This document shows positions 1 through 12,320 of a stretch of 64,000 nucleotides of DNA, piece by piece (the stretch's first letter is position 1; each line of letters opens with the position of its first letter). The DNA is from Tomocerus qinae (lineage: Eukaryota; Arthropoda; Collembola; Entomobryomorpha; Tomoceridae). The notes under the pieces were generated by a model. The model was not told the origin of the DNA and did no database searches. It worked only from the letters and a program-made list of their open reading frames with translations. The stretch lies in assembly GCA_020055645.1 (NCBI GenBank), contig CM034549.1, positions 744,001 through 808,000 on the forward strand, given 5' to 3'. The position numbers and the translations under genes were made by a program.

Positions 1-459
1 GCAGATTAACTATAAATCTATATTATACAGGGTGATGGCTGTATACATGTATAGGATATAGCATTTGTAGGTATATAGGTGGGCGTGAGTGGGAAGGCGT
101 GTAGTATGTAGAGGTGTGCATGTTACACTTAATTTAAATTGCACCACAGTCCCATGTACTGCTAACAAAGTCCAATCTAGCCTCTTCCTCTCTCCATATT
201 CCATATATACCTAAATCTACTTTATTCATTTATAAATTAAACATTTAAATATTTAAATAAATTAATTATATGGAATAAATAAAACTCGGGTATGACTAGG
301 CTTGTGCAGTTTACTTCATATCAAGTGAAATTTATTGAATAAAATACCCTATTTCAAAAATTACGTTGTGTATTATGGAAGTGAAATGTTTCAAAAATTT
401 CCCGTATTTTTTTCCGTAAAATGTTTCATTTGGTGCTAATGAAAATGTTTGAATTTAAG
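1..459. other. Presumed Ddr intron upstream of the first visible exon
   Basis: No coding signal is recognisable. The stretch is AT-rich, with a run of ATTTAAATA-like sequence near 235-265. It ends at the acceptor TTTAAG before position 460. The exon that should precede it (signal peptide and first half of the discoidin domain) is not in the window. Confidence 0.5.
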
Positions 460-615
460 GTTTCGCTGAATGGGACGCATTTACTAAGTGGAGTGCAGCT
501 GCAAGGACGGTTTGGGCACGGGAGAGGCCAGGAGTACACCGAGGAGTTTGAGTTAGAGTACTGGAGAAAAGGAATGGACACCTGGAGAAAGTACTACCGA
601 TTCGATGGAAAAACC
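460..615 (+). CDS. Ddr: Discoidin domain receptor, exon A (discoidin domain, middle part)
   Basis: Fifty-two codons in phase 0 at both ends, bounded by an acceptor ending TTTAAG and the donor GTAAGA at 616. The translation opens VSLNGTHLLSGVQLQGRFG and continues GHGRGQEYTEEFELEYWRKG. This matches the F5/8-type C (discoidin) fold of discoidin domain receptors, where a hydrophobic strand is followed by the G-V-Q-x-Q-G-R motif and an x-E-Y-W-R strand. NGTH is an N-glycosylation sequon. In this family the domain binds fibrillar collagen outside the cell and drives autophosphorylation of a cytoplasmic tyrosine kinase. The next residues (DGKT) join in frame to VLPGN of exon B, which is strong evidence that both belong to one transcript. 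The acceptor has a weak pyrimidine tract, so the exact 5' edge is the least certain boundary. Homology is judged by eye. Confidence 0.82.
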
Positions 616-1226
616 GTAAGACCGCTTTTTGGATTCCAACGTTTAATTCCATTCCAACCACAAATTTTGACGCTTTTCTGTTTTCTATGTATTTCAAAAT
701 CCTTCAATGGAAATTGGAATATAACAATACAGAAGTTTGTCTGAGCTATAACCACCCTCTGGCTGACATCCACCGGCTTTCAGCTTAACTTTATATTATC
801 GCGAGAGCTACTTCTAGTTTTAGTGATTTTTGAACCCACTCCTTCGCTCGGTCTGCGGATTTATTTAGGAACCCAACGTTCATAATTCCCTATATAGCTT
901 ACGTAATTGAAAAGTGTAGCTCAAATTGTTCGAAAGCAAGGCTTATCTAAATGACGATTTATAGCAGATTGCGCTTATAGATTCATATAATTTTTACCTC
1001 TGGTTACGAGATATTAATTGATTTCATGAGAAAATTGCAATAACTCGCAAACGAAGGTAAAATTTTGAATAGCCGTTATTTGCCTATTGAGAAATTAATT
1101 GCAATTAAATTAGCATCAATTTTAAATGGGCGATACCAAATACAATCTTTCTTCATTTTTTATAACTTTTAGGATATAATCAAATAAATATGATTAATTT
1201 ATTAGATTAAGGGGCTAATTGGAAAT

Positions 1227-2352
1227 GGCTGCGAATTAACGTGTATGGCACACACAGGAATTTTTGTATGGCAAGAAATTGCATCGAACAGTCGTACATT
1301 TGTATGGTACGTTATAAAAAACCGAAGGGTATGGTATGGAAAGTAAAGGACCTATGTATGGTACTAAGACAATATTAATTGTGGCTTTGATGAGAGTACT
1401 ACAGGTAATAATACTATAAGATACCGGATAGTATAAGTAATAAGAGTACTATAATAGTAAGTAATGGGGAGGGTAGCTACTACAAGGACGAAATAGTGTC
1501 TACAGAAATGCAAATAAAAATGTAGATAGTAAGAGAAAGGCAAGTTAAATGTTCTTTTATCTACTAATTGTAATGAAGATATTAGCTGCATGACTGCATG
1601 TCTGTGGGGATGCATTTATCTGTTTGGTTTTAGTATGACAGTCAGCATTTGGGTTGCTCACAACTGCACATTCACAATGGCTGGGTCAAATGTTGTAAGT
1701 TTAGATTATCTAACCGACAGTGATAGTAGTGACAGTGACGTGTCGGACAAAGAAAATACTACCAAAATGCTTCGAAAATGGACTGAAATTGTTGTTGGAG
1801 TTGACGAATTAAATTTATGGCAGTTCCTGAAACATAATATTTGTAAGCATGTTATTGGAATCGCCAGGTTAAAAGGTAACAAAGAGATTATATCAGAGAC
1901 AGCCAAGGCCATACCTATCGGACAGAGAAGAAACCCAGGTCGGCCAAAGAAACTGACACGAGCTCTAAACCGATAAAACGACAATAACTTTATCTTTACC
2001 ATACCTGCTTATAATTTATTTCATTATTGACATTGCCTAACTTTGCATTTTACGTGTTCACCACAAATTCTTTACGTTTGTTAAAGTAATTGTTAGTACC
2101 TAAAATGACTAAATATTGCAATTAATTTTTCTCATATTTTTAAAATCACACAAATAAATATGATGTACTTACAATGACTAAATATTAACATTATCAAAGC
2201 CACAATTTTGTCTTAGTACCATACATAGGTCCTTTACTTTCCATACCATACCCTTCGGTTACTATAACGTACCAAACAAATGTACGACTGTTCGATGAAA
2301 TTTCTTACCATACAAAGATTCCTGTGCGTGCCATACAAATTCCTAATTTCCC
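1227..2352 (+). mobile_element. Mutator-like (MULE) element with long terminal inverted repeats and 9-bp target duplication
   Basis: Flanked on both sides by ATTGGAAAT (1218-1226 and 2353-2361), a 9-bp target duplication typical of Mutator-like transposons. Terminal inverted repeats extend about 150 bp. The left arm (about 1241-1390) carries GTATGGCACACACAGGAA, CGAACAGTCGTACATTTGT and GAAGGGTATGGTATGGAAAG; the right arm carries their complements down to about 2195. The element interrupts a hAT-like relic, and removing it with one target copy restores continuity with the paralogue at 52.3 kb. The inner part holds a transposase remnant at 1677-1975. At 1.1 kb it is far too short to be autonomous. 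Confidence 0.85.
1677..1975 (+). pseudogene. MULE transposase C-terminal remnant (SWIM finger half plus GRPKK AT-hook)
   Basis: A 99-codon reading frame from the ATG at 1677 (codons continue open upstream to 1590). It has an acidic serine-rich N-terminus (SDSSDSDVSDKEN), then FLKHNICKHVIGIARLKG, which resembles the second half of the SWIM zinc finger (C-x-H) of MULE transposases, then AIPIGQRRNPGRPKKLTRAL with an AT-hook-like GRPKK near the end, as in Phantom-type MULEs. The first Cys pair of the SWIM motif is absent (replaced by LNLWQ) and the catalytic DDE core is missing. It is therefore a fragment left by internal deletion, or the last exon of such a gene. It lies inside an element with 9-bp target duplications, which fits this assignment. 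Confidence 0.6.
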
Positions 2353-3866
2353 ATTGGAAATATTTCATAGAAAATATAGTTTTAAACCTTATATTTTAGG
2401 AAGTCTACTGTATCTGTACTCAGCTGTCTAATCAATCACTAAAATTTACCATTTTTACCATTAAATGTATTTTTACCATTAAGTGCATTTTTACCACTGT
2501 GATGGTAAAAAAGGCTAAAAAGTGGTAAATTTTGTACACTGGGGATGGGTATTTCTAGTAGAGGAGTTAAATTCCTTTGAATAAATGTGTTTTAAAACAC
2601 GATTCAATGAAAACTGTAATAGAGCCAGAGCCTCTATAGATATATAAGATGCAGATGCCCACTTAATACTTATCTATATAATTATATAGGGAGTGGGTAT
2701 AAATCTGTTAGGTTTACTTAGTTTCTAATCAGCTTTTGTGAAGTAAAACAAATGCCATGATATCCCTGACTTAAAATACAATTTGCGAAAGGGATTACTC
2801 CTTGTTTGCATTCCCGTAATAGAATTAATTGAACTACTTAGAGTATGCCAAGCTTGAAACAAATGATGAAATTTTAATAATTTAAAAAAAATCTTACGCG
2901 AAATAAATTGATTTACTTCTATTTATTTCACTCGAAATCATTGAAAAGTGAAAAAATTGTCGTCCTTGCTAGGACGTTTCGCTGAGGTAGAGATGCTGAG
3001 GTATGATTAGATGCAAAGCTGGTCGGTGAGGATTTTAATTGGATAGGCAAACAAGGTCCTTATTAAGCAGACTCACCATTTCACTTCAGCCTCAGCAACA
3101 ATCAAATATTTGTCTTGTCTCTGTTGACTCACTCAATTAGCAAATCTTGTACTGAGTTGTGGCTAAACGACTGTTTCAATCATCCCATTCCCTCATCCCA
3201 AGTAATAAATAAATAACAAGTCAGGCAATTATTGCTGAGACATCTTAATCAAAACTCGCAAGTCTATGCTCCACACTCCCCTCTTCTATAATATGAATAG
3301 TGGTATCAAAAATAGGATTTTTGTTAAAACTTCTGACTAAAAATGACAAATAAACATTTCGGGGCCAAAAAATAATAGTCAAAAGTTATTATAATTATTA
3401 GCCAAATAGGTTGAACATTTGGGAAAAGGTTTATGGGGCTGTAGAAAACGTTATTTCTGTCGGTAAGAAGACGCGTATTTTCTGCAGTAGTACAAGGGGC
3501 GATATAAAAAGGACAGAAAGTAGTAGAACGAGCAGTTGCAAAGGAAATAATTTATTCAAAGTGAAATTTAAAAATTAAATAAAGTATTGCAAAATGGAAA
3601 TATAATAGCAGAGAAGTTTATCTTTTCTGTTTTTTTTTATTTTTAACTATTTAATCTATGGCTAACAAAGAGCCGGCTATATCTTTAGTCTGGTTTGTCT
3701 GAGAATACTATACTGTGGTTGTTTCCTAATTATCCTAATAAAGATTGGGAGGATGTTGGAGGGGAATGTGGGAGAAAGTTTGTTTGGGATGGATGAGTTA
3801 AATCAAAGAATAACTAAATATTGCGCTACACTTGTATCTTCCATGAGATGAAATTGGTTTTTGTAG

Positions 3867-4014
3867 GTTTTGCCAGGCAATTCGGACACGTCGACGGTGG
3901 TGACGACAAAATTGCTGCCGCCTCTGCTGGCAGAGAAGATCCGAATTCTGCCGTATGCGAAACATCGAAGGACTGTCTGCATCCGAATGGAATTACTCGG
4001 CTGTTTCATCACAC
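3867..4014 (+). CDS. Ddr: Discoidin domain receptor, exon B (discoidin domain, C-terminal end)
   Basis: Exon of 148 bp entered in phase 0 after the acceptor TTTTTGTAG and leaving in phase 1 at a perfect donor GTAAGT (4015). It reads VLPGNSDTSTVVTTK and then AEKIRILPYAKHRRTVCIRM, followed by ELLGCFIT. The tail K-I-R-x-x-P-Y...RRTVC-x-R-x-E-L-x-GC is the characteristic end of discoidin domains; the final Cys normally disulfide-bonds to one near the domain start, which lies outside the window. Together with exon A it forms the continuous DGKT/VLPGN strand expected for the family. Confidence 0.9.
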
Positions 4015-6439
4015 GTAAGTAATTTTAAATCTAAATCAACCGGGCTCTCAAAATCTCCATCACACTCTCGCCAATTCCACAGAGAAAATAGAAATCTGCT
4101 CAGGAGATAGTAAAATCGGAACCCGGGAAACTTCCCTTATTCACTTCCATGGAATAAAACCTAGCTATCCCCAGTACCCTGGAAAATACCCATCCATTTA
4201 CGAGGATAACGCCAAAATATAATTCCCGTCCAAGGAAAAATCTAATTTATTTCTGAAAGAATGTACAAAAAGGCAAAAATATAGTTAGTTGTCTAAGGTT
4301 AAAAATGTTTGTTTCCTCGTAAGACATTGGATAAAAAGTTTGTGATGAGGAATGGATATTTCGGGTGCGCGTGTGGAGGGAGACTTGATGGTTGTGGCTG
4401 CCTGTTTAGAATGCATAGAAAAAGAGTCGTTATGAGTCGACATAATTGTTTCGCTGTTGTCATCAGTTGACATCGTTCTGTAAACAAATAGCAAACTATA
4501 GAATGTACTTTTCCACTCCAGTGACTCGGCCATACAAAACAAATGATATCACCACCACCACCAAAGACGTCTTCCTGCATGCATGCAAGAAGTGTCTTAA
4601 CTTTGTAGTTGGACAATTGTCAATGAATTCAGACACAGGAATCATTAACTATAAAATAAACGCGCAGTGGGGCAGGCTCATGAAACAATTCTGTCAATAT
4701 GCACACGGAACCTAAACTGGGACCGATTAAATAGGTATTACACCGGCAAGGCTAAAAGTATACCAAGGTGGGGACACTCCTCCCCTCGCCCCTTTAGGTT
4801 ATGGTAAGTCAAAGAAGATGTAATTTTTGGTGGGTTGTCGTTTCGCTTACTCTATGAATGCTATAAACGTATTATCCTCATGGTGCAGTTTATATACCCA
4901 CGTGTTGTTACTCACTACCAATAGCCAAGGGTAATGGTAATTCTAAACCAATAAGGAAGAAGTCTGTTAAATTGGCAGTTGCAAACCTTGGGTCTGTGGA
5001 GATAGCTACGACTCTATCTCTTAATTGGTCGCTGCAGGACTAAACCAGAACTTCTTCTGCATGGCTGACTTCTGTGCACAATTTACTACACACAGCATAT
5101 CGTACCTTTAGACCCCTCATCAACATAACCATTCGCATGCACTGCTAGCATACACGAATACCACAGAGTCCTCTTAGTCTGGCCCGTTATTATACTCAGC
5201 TCGATTGGAAATATTGTTCTCTTTTCAGTGGTGGCCACCTCATTTCCGTAATAATCTCAGTCCTTCTTTTGCTCTTTCTGAGACAATCTCGGATTGAAGG
5301 GGGAATTAGGTGTCATACTATGAGTTGTGTCCGTGTTCCAGCATATTTTTAACAGCAGGATCACAAATAGGAAGTAATTGCTGATGCAATGGAAGGTAAA
5401 ACAAATACTAAAACGCAAAATGTTTGAGGTCAGCGGGGGAGGTGATTTGCATAAATAGATGTACTATATTTATATGAGAAACACGGAAATAGTTCACTGC
5501 GCAGTGCGCCTACAGGTCTGAAAATTAAAATTTCGAAGTTTTGTGCATATTGTGTCCCAAAATTTAAATTTTTGAAGTTTGAAAAAAATTTGTCAGACCA
5601 CATTGTACACTAAGCTTCAAGGTGATTTGAATGTTTCCAAGGGGTAAAGCATTCCTCAGGGGTAAAGTGACGACGTGCTTCAGAAAGCTGATTTTTCCCA
5701 ACTATTTTTCTAAATAAAAATATGGAAGGAAAGTATTTTGGAAAAAACTGGTTGGCGTAAAGCAGTTAATTTCAAGCATTTACGTACGGCATGCTGTACG
5801 GAAAAGCAATTTACGGCCTGCCGACTTTATACTCTGGATTCTGGATGGGTGAGTAGCGCATGGGAAAGCATAGTGATATCAGGGATGTCTAAACAAGTCT
5901 CGTCTGAGTATCCGGTCTCATCCTCCTCCGCTCACTTCATTCAATTAGGGTTATCGTCCAACGACGTCAGAGAGAATATCCAGAGACAACATTCTCCCTC
6001 CGCCAGGGAACCTTCAACCTCACTTTTTCCTTTCCAGCGAAGTCCGAATAAATTGTTGGGTGTTCTTATTTCTTGACTTCATTTAAGTAAGTAAATAAGT
6101 AATTGAGACTTTATTGTCAGACTTTTGAACTCAAAAGTGAATTTGAGCTGTTTTCCATAAAGGGACATTAATACACGGGGATCATAAAATAATAGGCCAA
6201 CTCAATCTACTCGCAGAAACGCAGTCAGTTTGCGCATGATCAGAAGCAATTGCCTCATTTTTGCATCAACCTACTTGAGTTGATTTTGCAACTCAAAATA
6301 GCAAATTTGCACTAGCATTTCCTATTTACCTGTGATAAAAATTGCATTATTCATCTCCGGAGTTTTAAACTGCTTAAATCATTAAGCAAGACAAAACTCG
6401 TTGATTCAATTGCCAAAAATGACCAAATATTACACCTAA

Positions 6440-6790
6440 TAGCTCACTATGTAGCATATAAGGTTACAGGGGTTTCTACATATTTAGCAAGGCCATATAT
6501 GTAAAAACAGTAACAAAGGGTCCTAATATGCTGCCTTCTGGACAGCCACCAAGTATCTCAAAAGGGTCAGATATAAAATTATTATTTAACTTAATACATA
6601 TTCTACATTGACAGAAATAGCTACAGAGAATTTTTAGGATATAATCCGGTATGTTATAATCATTTTCATCATGTGAATAACAGACGGGAAAGCTTTCTTT
6701 ATAAAAAGAAGTACATACACAAAAATTATTATCTAGACCTTTATTATCTTTTATCTGCGACGTAAGAGAAATTAAGCATCTGTAATTGAG
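6440..6790 (-). pseudogene. Decayed LINE reverse transcriptase fragment
   Basis: On the minus strand, 6518-6550 reads GCPEGSILGPF, matching the conserved LINE reverse transcriptase motif G-x-P-Q-G-S-x-L-G-P. Upstream in the same strand, near 6690, KAFPSVIH resembles the L-S-K-A-F-D-x-V-x-H palm motif at about the right distance. Several stops and frame changes interrupt the stretch, and the Y/F-A-D-D catalytic box was not found. The fragment is therefore dead. The clade (Jockey or CR1-like) cannot be fixed by eye. Confidence 0.5.
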
Positions 6791-9700
6791 AGATTTCTAC
6801 AAAAGTCGAATTGGGATGGGAAAGTACTCTCAGATGATAACAAAAATCTATGTAAAATTAAATCATTTTTGAAGTTATAAAAATCTGGGAGGTGAGGTTT
6901 AACATTTTCAAACAGAATGAAGTCGTTATAAGTGTGTGTAAATTTTGCTTCAAAATCAGTTCTATCCAAAATAGAAAAGGAAAAGTGCACACCATACAAT
7001 AATATATCTCCTTATTCTCCTTCTTCAGAATAAAGAGCTTTTTTGCCCAGATTAGGCAAATGGCAACCATGATAAGGTAGTTGACAGGAGCTATTTTATG
7101 AATGCTACTTAAAATACTATCCTCCTTTTCCCTCCGCTTTCCCTTTTTAGATTGTTACGCCACTGCGGAAAGTTTACAACGGCCGATATGCAATACTGAA
7201 GATGATAATTATAGCCGGGCCGGATTTCATCTGCTGTCCAAACAGATTTTTCAGATATTTCTCCATTCCCGAAAAAGGTTTTAAATTTTTTATACTAGTC
7301 GAACATTGTCAATGTTTTTATCAGTCAACGTCTGTTTAGGCATGAATGCCAAAAGTAGTGAATTTAAAGAAAAGTTTGCTGTTTTGTGAAAAAGCTGTTC
7401 CTTGATGATGTGTATAGTTTGGACAGTAGGGAGGGAGTTTGTGGTAGTGGGTCAAGTAATCATTCAGCCTAAGAGCGAATTCGTTGACTGAATACAAAAG
7501 TTGTTGTTGGTATTGATTGCAGACATAACTGACGTACCTGCTCCAATAAATGCAGACCTAATAAAATTCCGAATCAGCAAATCTGTTAACTGCAACGACA
7601 AAATCACCGAATACTCCTCCCCCCTCCTCTTGCTGAGGAATGCTCATACAGCAATACTTTCTTAATAGAACAATGCAGTTGACATTCACTTGACACGAAG
7701 TCAAATGGCAACGATAAACACATCCAAACATCCAAAAGTTTTGGCAGCTAGGTTTTCTCGAACCAAAGCTCGCTCCGCCCACCTTTAGCTCAGATCCCGA
7801 GTCGAGATGGGTGGAGCCTACGGGTCGTAAGCTGAGGGTAAATTAGGAATTGGGCAGAATTTTTGGATGCCTGACATACGACTTTCACCCAGCCACTTCC
7901 TTGGTTTTCAATAAAATTCCATGCATAAGAGGAAACTATTATTCCCCAAATTAACTGTGGAAAGAGAAAGTGAGAAAAGACTTGAAATAAGTTTTTCCTT
8001 TCTCCGTGACCTGACTTCCCTGGAAATACTCTGAACTTCAGGATGGTAGAGTGGGAACGGGAAAAGAGAAATGGGAAGGTGAAAGTATCGGAATTTTTGT
8101 AGCTATACATGGCATTACTAATTGTGGCATTTGGAACATGTATCGAAATCAATAGATGATATGGCGGATTTGATGGGTTCAGGCCAAAGTATCAAATGTA
8201 CCCTAAATGCCCTACGTCTACGTCGTAAATTGCCGTAAATGCAAAAATCCATTTCATTCCAAGTCATTAAAAACGATGTCTTTGGTTTAGTTTACGACAT
8301 GCCGTACGTAAAAATAATTTACGCATGCCGACTGATCCATGCAGGCTTGCAATTTACAAAACTTTCCACCTCAAAATAATTTTTTCCATTAAGAGTTCTA
8401 AACTTCCATTTAATATCTTAAGCCTGTAAATTCATAAACAATGTACAGAGTCCAAAAAATAGTCTGGCGACCCTGACAATTTGCTTAGATGATGTCATTT
8501 CTAGGGATCAAGGAAAGCCAATTGCTTTCTCGGAAACTACATACAAATAGATGGAGAAATTGGCCAGAATTTAAAACATAGTCTACCTGAGGGCACTTAT
8601 GCAATATTTTTTCCGATTTGACTAAAAATAGTAAAATGGAGTGAATACCAGTGAGCGAATTGTTGTTGAGTTGTATCTATAGGGCATAGGGTGCTTCGGG
8701 TGTGGAATTAATATTCGGGCAAAGGGCTTGTTTGTCGTTTCACTGTTTGATGATTTGATCGTGTAAGTGGAAGTGTTGGAGGGAGTAGATTAGTCTACAG
8801 ATAAAATAGAGTGTGTGTTGGTTGGTTGGGAGTGAGTAAGTGAGGATGACCTTTGGTCTGGCCGAGGCACGGAGTTCAGAAAGAAGCCGATGAAATTATC
8901 AATTATTTACCAGGGAATGGCCCATCACGTCCAGAACCAAGAGATTACAAATCAATAGAACCCACCATCTCCGCCCGATTGCTTTACTTACACTTTCCCC
9001 AACCACACCAGCAGACATGGAAAAAATCCATATGTTGCCCTCACACATGGTTTCCAGTGGGAAAAGTCGGAAACAAAAAGGAAGTGTGGATGAGGCAAAA
9101 AATTCGAATAGGAAATGATGTTACGTCTATTTCCCACTTTTCCAATATTTCCCACTTTTTCCCAGTAGGTTCTACAAAATTGGATGGCAAATGGGAACAT
9201 CCGAAACTATGACTGCATTGCACACCACTCTTACTCACTTGAAGGCTGTCCTGGAAGCCTTAAGGCCCGATAGAGTGTCCATTCCTTTTCACATCATGTG
9301 CGATGCATCATGATGATTCATATATATAATCGTAGACACCAAATCTCCCACCTATGTATCTATATATGTATGGTAGGGAGAACCTAAGTAACATGCACAT
9401 ATTACTTAACGCAAAATTCATTCCCCTGTCCACAACGCAATAAGTGCTGACTGTACTACTATTGGGCATCGCGCCTCCTCCCATCAACTGCGTACGTAAT
9501 ATAAGCGCGTTCCTTGAAAGCAAAAAATCAAAATGCGCATGCTCACTTCCTCTAAACCACCGAAATGCGTTGTTTCATTATTTTAAGCAATCTCAACTGC
9601 GTGAAAATTGTTGTTCTGTGGCAAGTGGTGAAGTTTTTGTAATATTTATCAATTTAACTAATGGTTGCACTCCATGACTATCTTTCTAAAATTAGTCAAA

Positions 9701-10479
9701 TTTTACTGGGAGCCTAGTATTTATATAGGTATATCTAATCTAATATTCTCTTGTCTCAAAGATTTCCAGAGAACTTATGTGCTGTAAAATGCTTCAGATG
9801 CTTAAAAACATTGGGAATTGTTGAAGTTTTGCACCATTTATTTTCGTTTTTTCCATGTCCTGAGTAGAGAGTATAGGTTATTGGTGTGTGTGGCCATTTG
9901 CACCCAACGAAAGAGTTTTATATGGTACTATTTATTAATAGGAGGGAATGGACACAGGTGCATTTCTGTTCTGATTTCTCCAGATACTTATCTCCTTAGC
10001 CTCCCCACCGTCATCCACATATATCCCACTACAACATTCATAGTCTCCATTTCCCTAGATGCGTCCAGGTAAAATGTGGAAATGAACTTCCTTAATGGGC
10101 ACAGTAAAATCTCGAAATGACGACAGACTTTGAAGGGAATTGAATACTTTGGTGCCATCGGCCAGCGATCCTGCATGTATAAAAAATGAAATAATTTAGA
10201 TTTGCATTTATTTGAGCCTGCGACCTCATTTAAAAATTTAAATTAGGACAGGGGTGTATTTCCCTTTATTTCGATAGTCAAAAAAAAACTAAAAACCTAC
10301 AGCAAGCCGTAACAGAAGCTCGCCTGAGTAAAGTTTACCGTGTACACATTTTGGGATCGAAAAGTACTCGCACGTTACACAAAACCGAGCTTACGGATTT
10401 TGATCAAGCTTTCAGAATTGAGTCTTTATATGTATCTATGAAAAATTCAGACATTGACATTATAAGGAAACGAAGCTAT

Positions 10480-11110
10480 ATCATTTGAAATATCAGCATA
10501 AAATCAAAATTGATGATTGTTGACCACGACAATCAGTCGAAAATCAAAATTGATTAATGTTGACAATGAAAATCAACCGAAAATCAAAGTACATTAATGT
10601 TGACTATAAAAATCGATAGAAAATCAAAGTACATTAATGTTGACTATAAAAATTAACAGAAAATCAAAGTACTTTAATGTTGACTATAAAAATTAACAGA
10701 AAATCAAAGTACTTTAATGTTGACTATAAAAATCAACAGAAATCAAAGTACATTAATGTTGACCATAAAAATCAACAGAAAATCAAATTACGTTATAATT
10801 GACTATAAAATCAACAGAAAATCAAAATTGATTAATGCTGACTATGAAAATCAACAAAAAATTAAAATTGATTAATGCTGATTAAGAAAATCAACAGAAA
10901 ATCAAAATTGATTAATGTTGACTATCAAAATCAACAGAAAATCAAAGCACATTAATGTTAACTATGAAAATCAACAGAAAATCAAAGCACATTAATGTTA
11001 ACTATGAAAATCAACAGAAAATCAAAGCACATTAATGTTGACTATGAAAATCAACAGATATTCAACTTTGATTGATTATGAGTATTAAAATCAACAGAAA
11101 ATTAAATTCG
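10480..11110 (+). repeat. 40-bp minisatellite core of Helentron-like copy 1
   Basis: About 15 diverged tandem units of 40 bp, typified by AAAATCAACAGAAAATCAAA followed by a spacer and ATTAATGTTGACTAT. Units here are more variable than in copy 2 (18.9-19.6 kb), with a sub-variant carrying AAGTACATTAATG and another carrying AAGCACATTAATG, which suggests local homogenisation of neighbouring units. Confidence 0.9.
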
Positions 11111-11416
11111 GTTAATAATGACTGATCAAAATTGAAAGGAAATCGAAAAATGCAAATGTGACTATCAATTTGAATATAAATGCAAAGTTGATTTATTTTC
11201 GTCCTATTATGGTTATTTTGAAGTTTTATTTACATTATAAAATCTTAAATTTGGTAGAAGCGGAGTTAAATATTTTATACTATCAACCTAACAATTAATA
11301 GGAAACACAATTGAAATTTATATGGCCCATTTTCTGCTTTGACTATTGTACGAAACGTACCGTATTCTGTAGTAATATTATTGTCTTTTCCTTCTTCTCT
11401 TCCTTACTGACCACGT

Positions 11417-11449
11417 ACCACGTGCTCAGTAAATTACTGAGCACGTGGT
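11417..11449. promoter_or_regulatory. LTR palindrome with two CACGTG E-box cores
   Basis: Arms ACCACGTGCTCAGTAA (11417-11432) and TTACTGAGCACGTGGT (11434-11449) are exact complements separated by one base. Each arm holds CACGTG, the core bound by bHLH factors of the Myc/Max/USF/clock type, and TGCTCAGTAA resembles a half Maf/bZIP site. It lies about 190 bp upstream of the TATA motif in U3, so an enhancer role is plausible. The same palindrome is at 17875-17907 in the 3' LTR. A structural role of the cruciform cannot be excluded. Confidence 0.6.
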
Positions 11450-11640
11450 CTTTGGTTGGTAAGCAGAGCCTACCTGTAGGGAAGTAGAAGTAGTGTGAGT
11501 AGTGGGGTCGTGAGTAACGGAACAGCTCCTCTTATATTTTCTTGCCCTTTATGGCCCCCAATATCTTTTATTGGACCAATGGCGCAATTAGCTGCAAAAC
11601 TTACTCACGGCTCTAACGTCCGCACTCCTAAAGGCTGCAG

Positions 11641-11648
11641 TATATAAA
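11641..11648 (+). promoter_or_regulatory. Probable TATA box of the BEL LTR promoter
   Basis: TATATAAA preceded by CTGCAG, about 165 bp before AATAAA (11808-11813) and 370 bp before the LTR end. The copy in the 3' LTR is at 18099-18106. Confidence 0.55.
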
Positions 11649-12018
11649 CACAGCTCATAGCTATAACTCATTATTATTATTGTACTTCTCTTGCTGGATT
11701 GTTCCTGTCTCTAGTGCCTCGTGCTACCTTTTCCGTAATTTGACATTACGGCATTTTCGGTCATCTAGACCCCTAATTAAATTGTGAGTGTATTTTTACT
11801 AGTTTTAAATAAAGTAGTTGTAGGAATTTCTGTTTTCCACAGTACACATTTTATTTACCGTACACATCACACATTCTGCAGAAATTAGCTAGCCATCTTC
11901 GGTCAACAGTTTTTGCCATTGCATTGGATCTTACAAATCTAGTGCAAGTCATTTCTATCGTTCATCTATCATCCCCACACACGGAACTAACGCAAATTCA
12001 CATCCAGTGCACGAAACA

Positions 12019-12320
12019 TTTGGTCCTTCAGTTCACCGGATACTTGTGAACCTTCACCTCGTGGGAACCACTGGATTTTTGTGGTTGTTTCGTCAGTTGT
12101 CATCGCTCGTCTGTCTCCAGTCATCGGTGCCAACCTCTCACATCCGTCGTCAGTCGCCTGCACTCAGTCGTCTGCCACTCATCATCCTCAAGTGTCAAGG
12201 TCGTCTGTACTAAGTCGTCCTTCACTCATCAGTCAAGTCCTAGGGTCTCCAGTCGTCTCTCTACGAAGCCGTCTGTCACTCATCAGGAAGTAAGTCCATT
12301 TCAAGTTTTCAAAAATCAAA
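12019..12320 (+). other. BEL leader: candidate primer-binding site and CGTC-rich repeats
   Basis: Immediately after the LTR, TTTGGTCCTTCAGTTCACC contains TGG two bases in, as expected for a tRNA primer-binding site complementary to a 3' CCA end; the tRNA was not identified. The region 12085-12290 is made of degenerate repeats of GTCGTCTGTCACTCATC, with no long reading frame that looks coding. The gag start codon follows at 12321 in the context CAAAATGG. Confidence 0.5.

Larger units (their letters stand above)
1075..2541 (-). mobile_element. Relic of a hAT-like element, same family as 52168-54103
   Basis: Segments 1075-1226 and 2353-2541 match, in reverse orientation, the left part of the element at 52168-54103. 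The matches include the block around GGGGCTAATTGGAAAT, the block of repeated TTTTTACCATT, and the terminus ending GTGGTAAATTTTGTACACTG at 2541. The opposite terminus of this copy was not found, so its left edge is a lower limit and the copy is probably truncated. A Mutator-like element sits inside it at 1227-2352. Confidence 0.65.
616..3866 (+). other. Ddr intron 1 (3.25 kb)
   Basis: Donor GTAAGA and acceptor TTTTTGTAG frame this intron. It contains a hAT-like relic (about 1075-1226 and 2353-2541) interrupted by a Mutator-like element (1227-2352). From 2550 to 3866 I see only unclassified AT-rich sequence with no convincing gene or repeat. Confidence 0.75.
11347..12018 (+). repeat. 5' LTR of the BEL element
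   Basis: Starts TGTACG and ends AACA. It contains a perfect 16-bp-arm palindrome at 11417-11449, a TATA motif TATATAAA at 11641-11648, and a polyadenylation signal AATAAA at 11808-11813. These suggest U3 (11347 to roughly 11670), then R ending soon after AATAAA, then U5. The exact transcription start is inferred, not seen. Confidence 0.95.

Noticed and set aside
7139..7284. Possible exon after CCCTTTTTAG (DCYATAESLQRPICN frame)
   Set aside because: It does not resemble any part of DDR, and exon B joins exon C in phase and in domain order without it.
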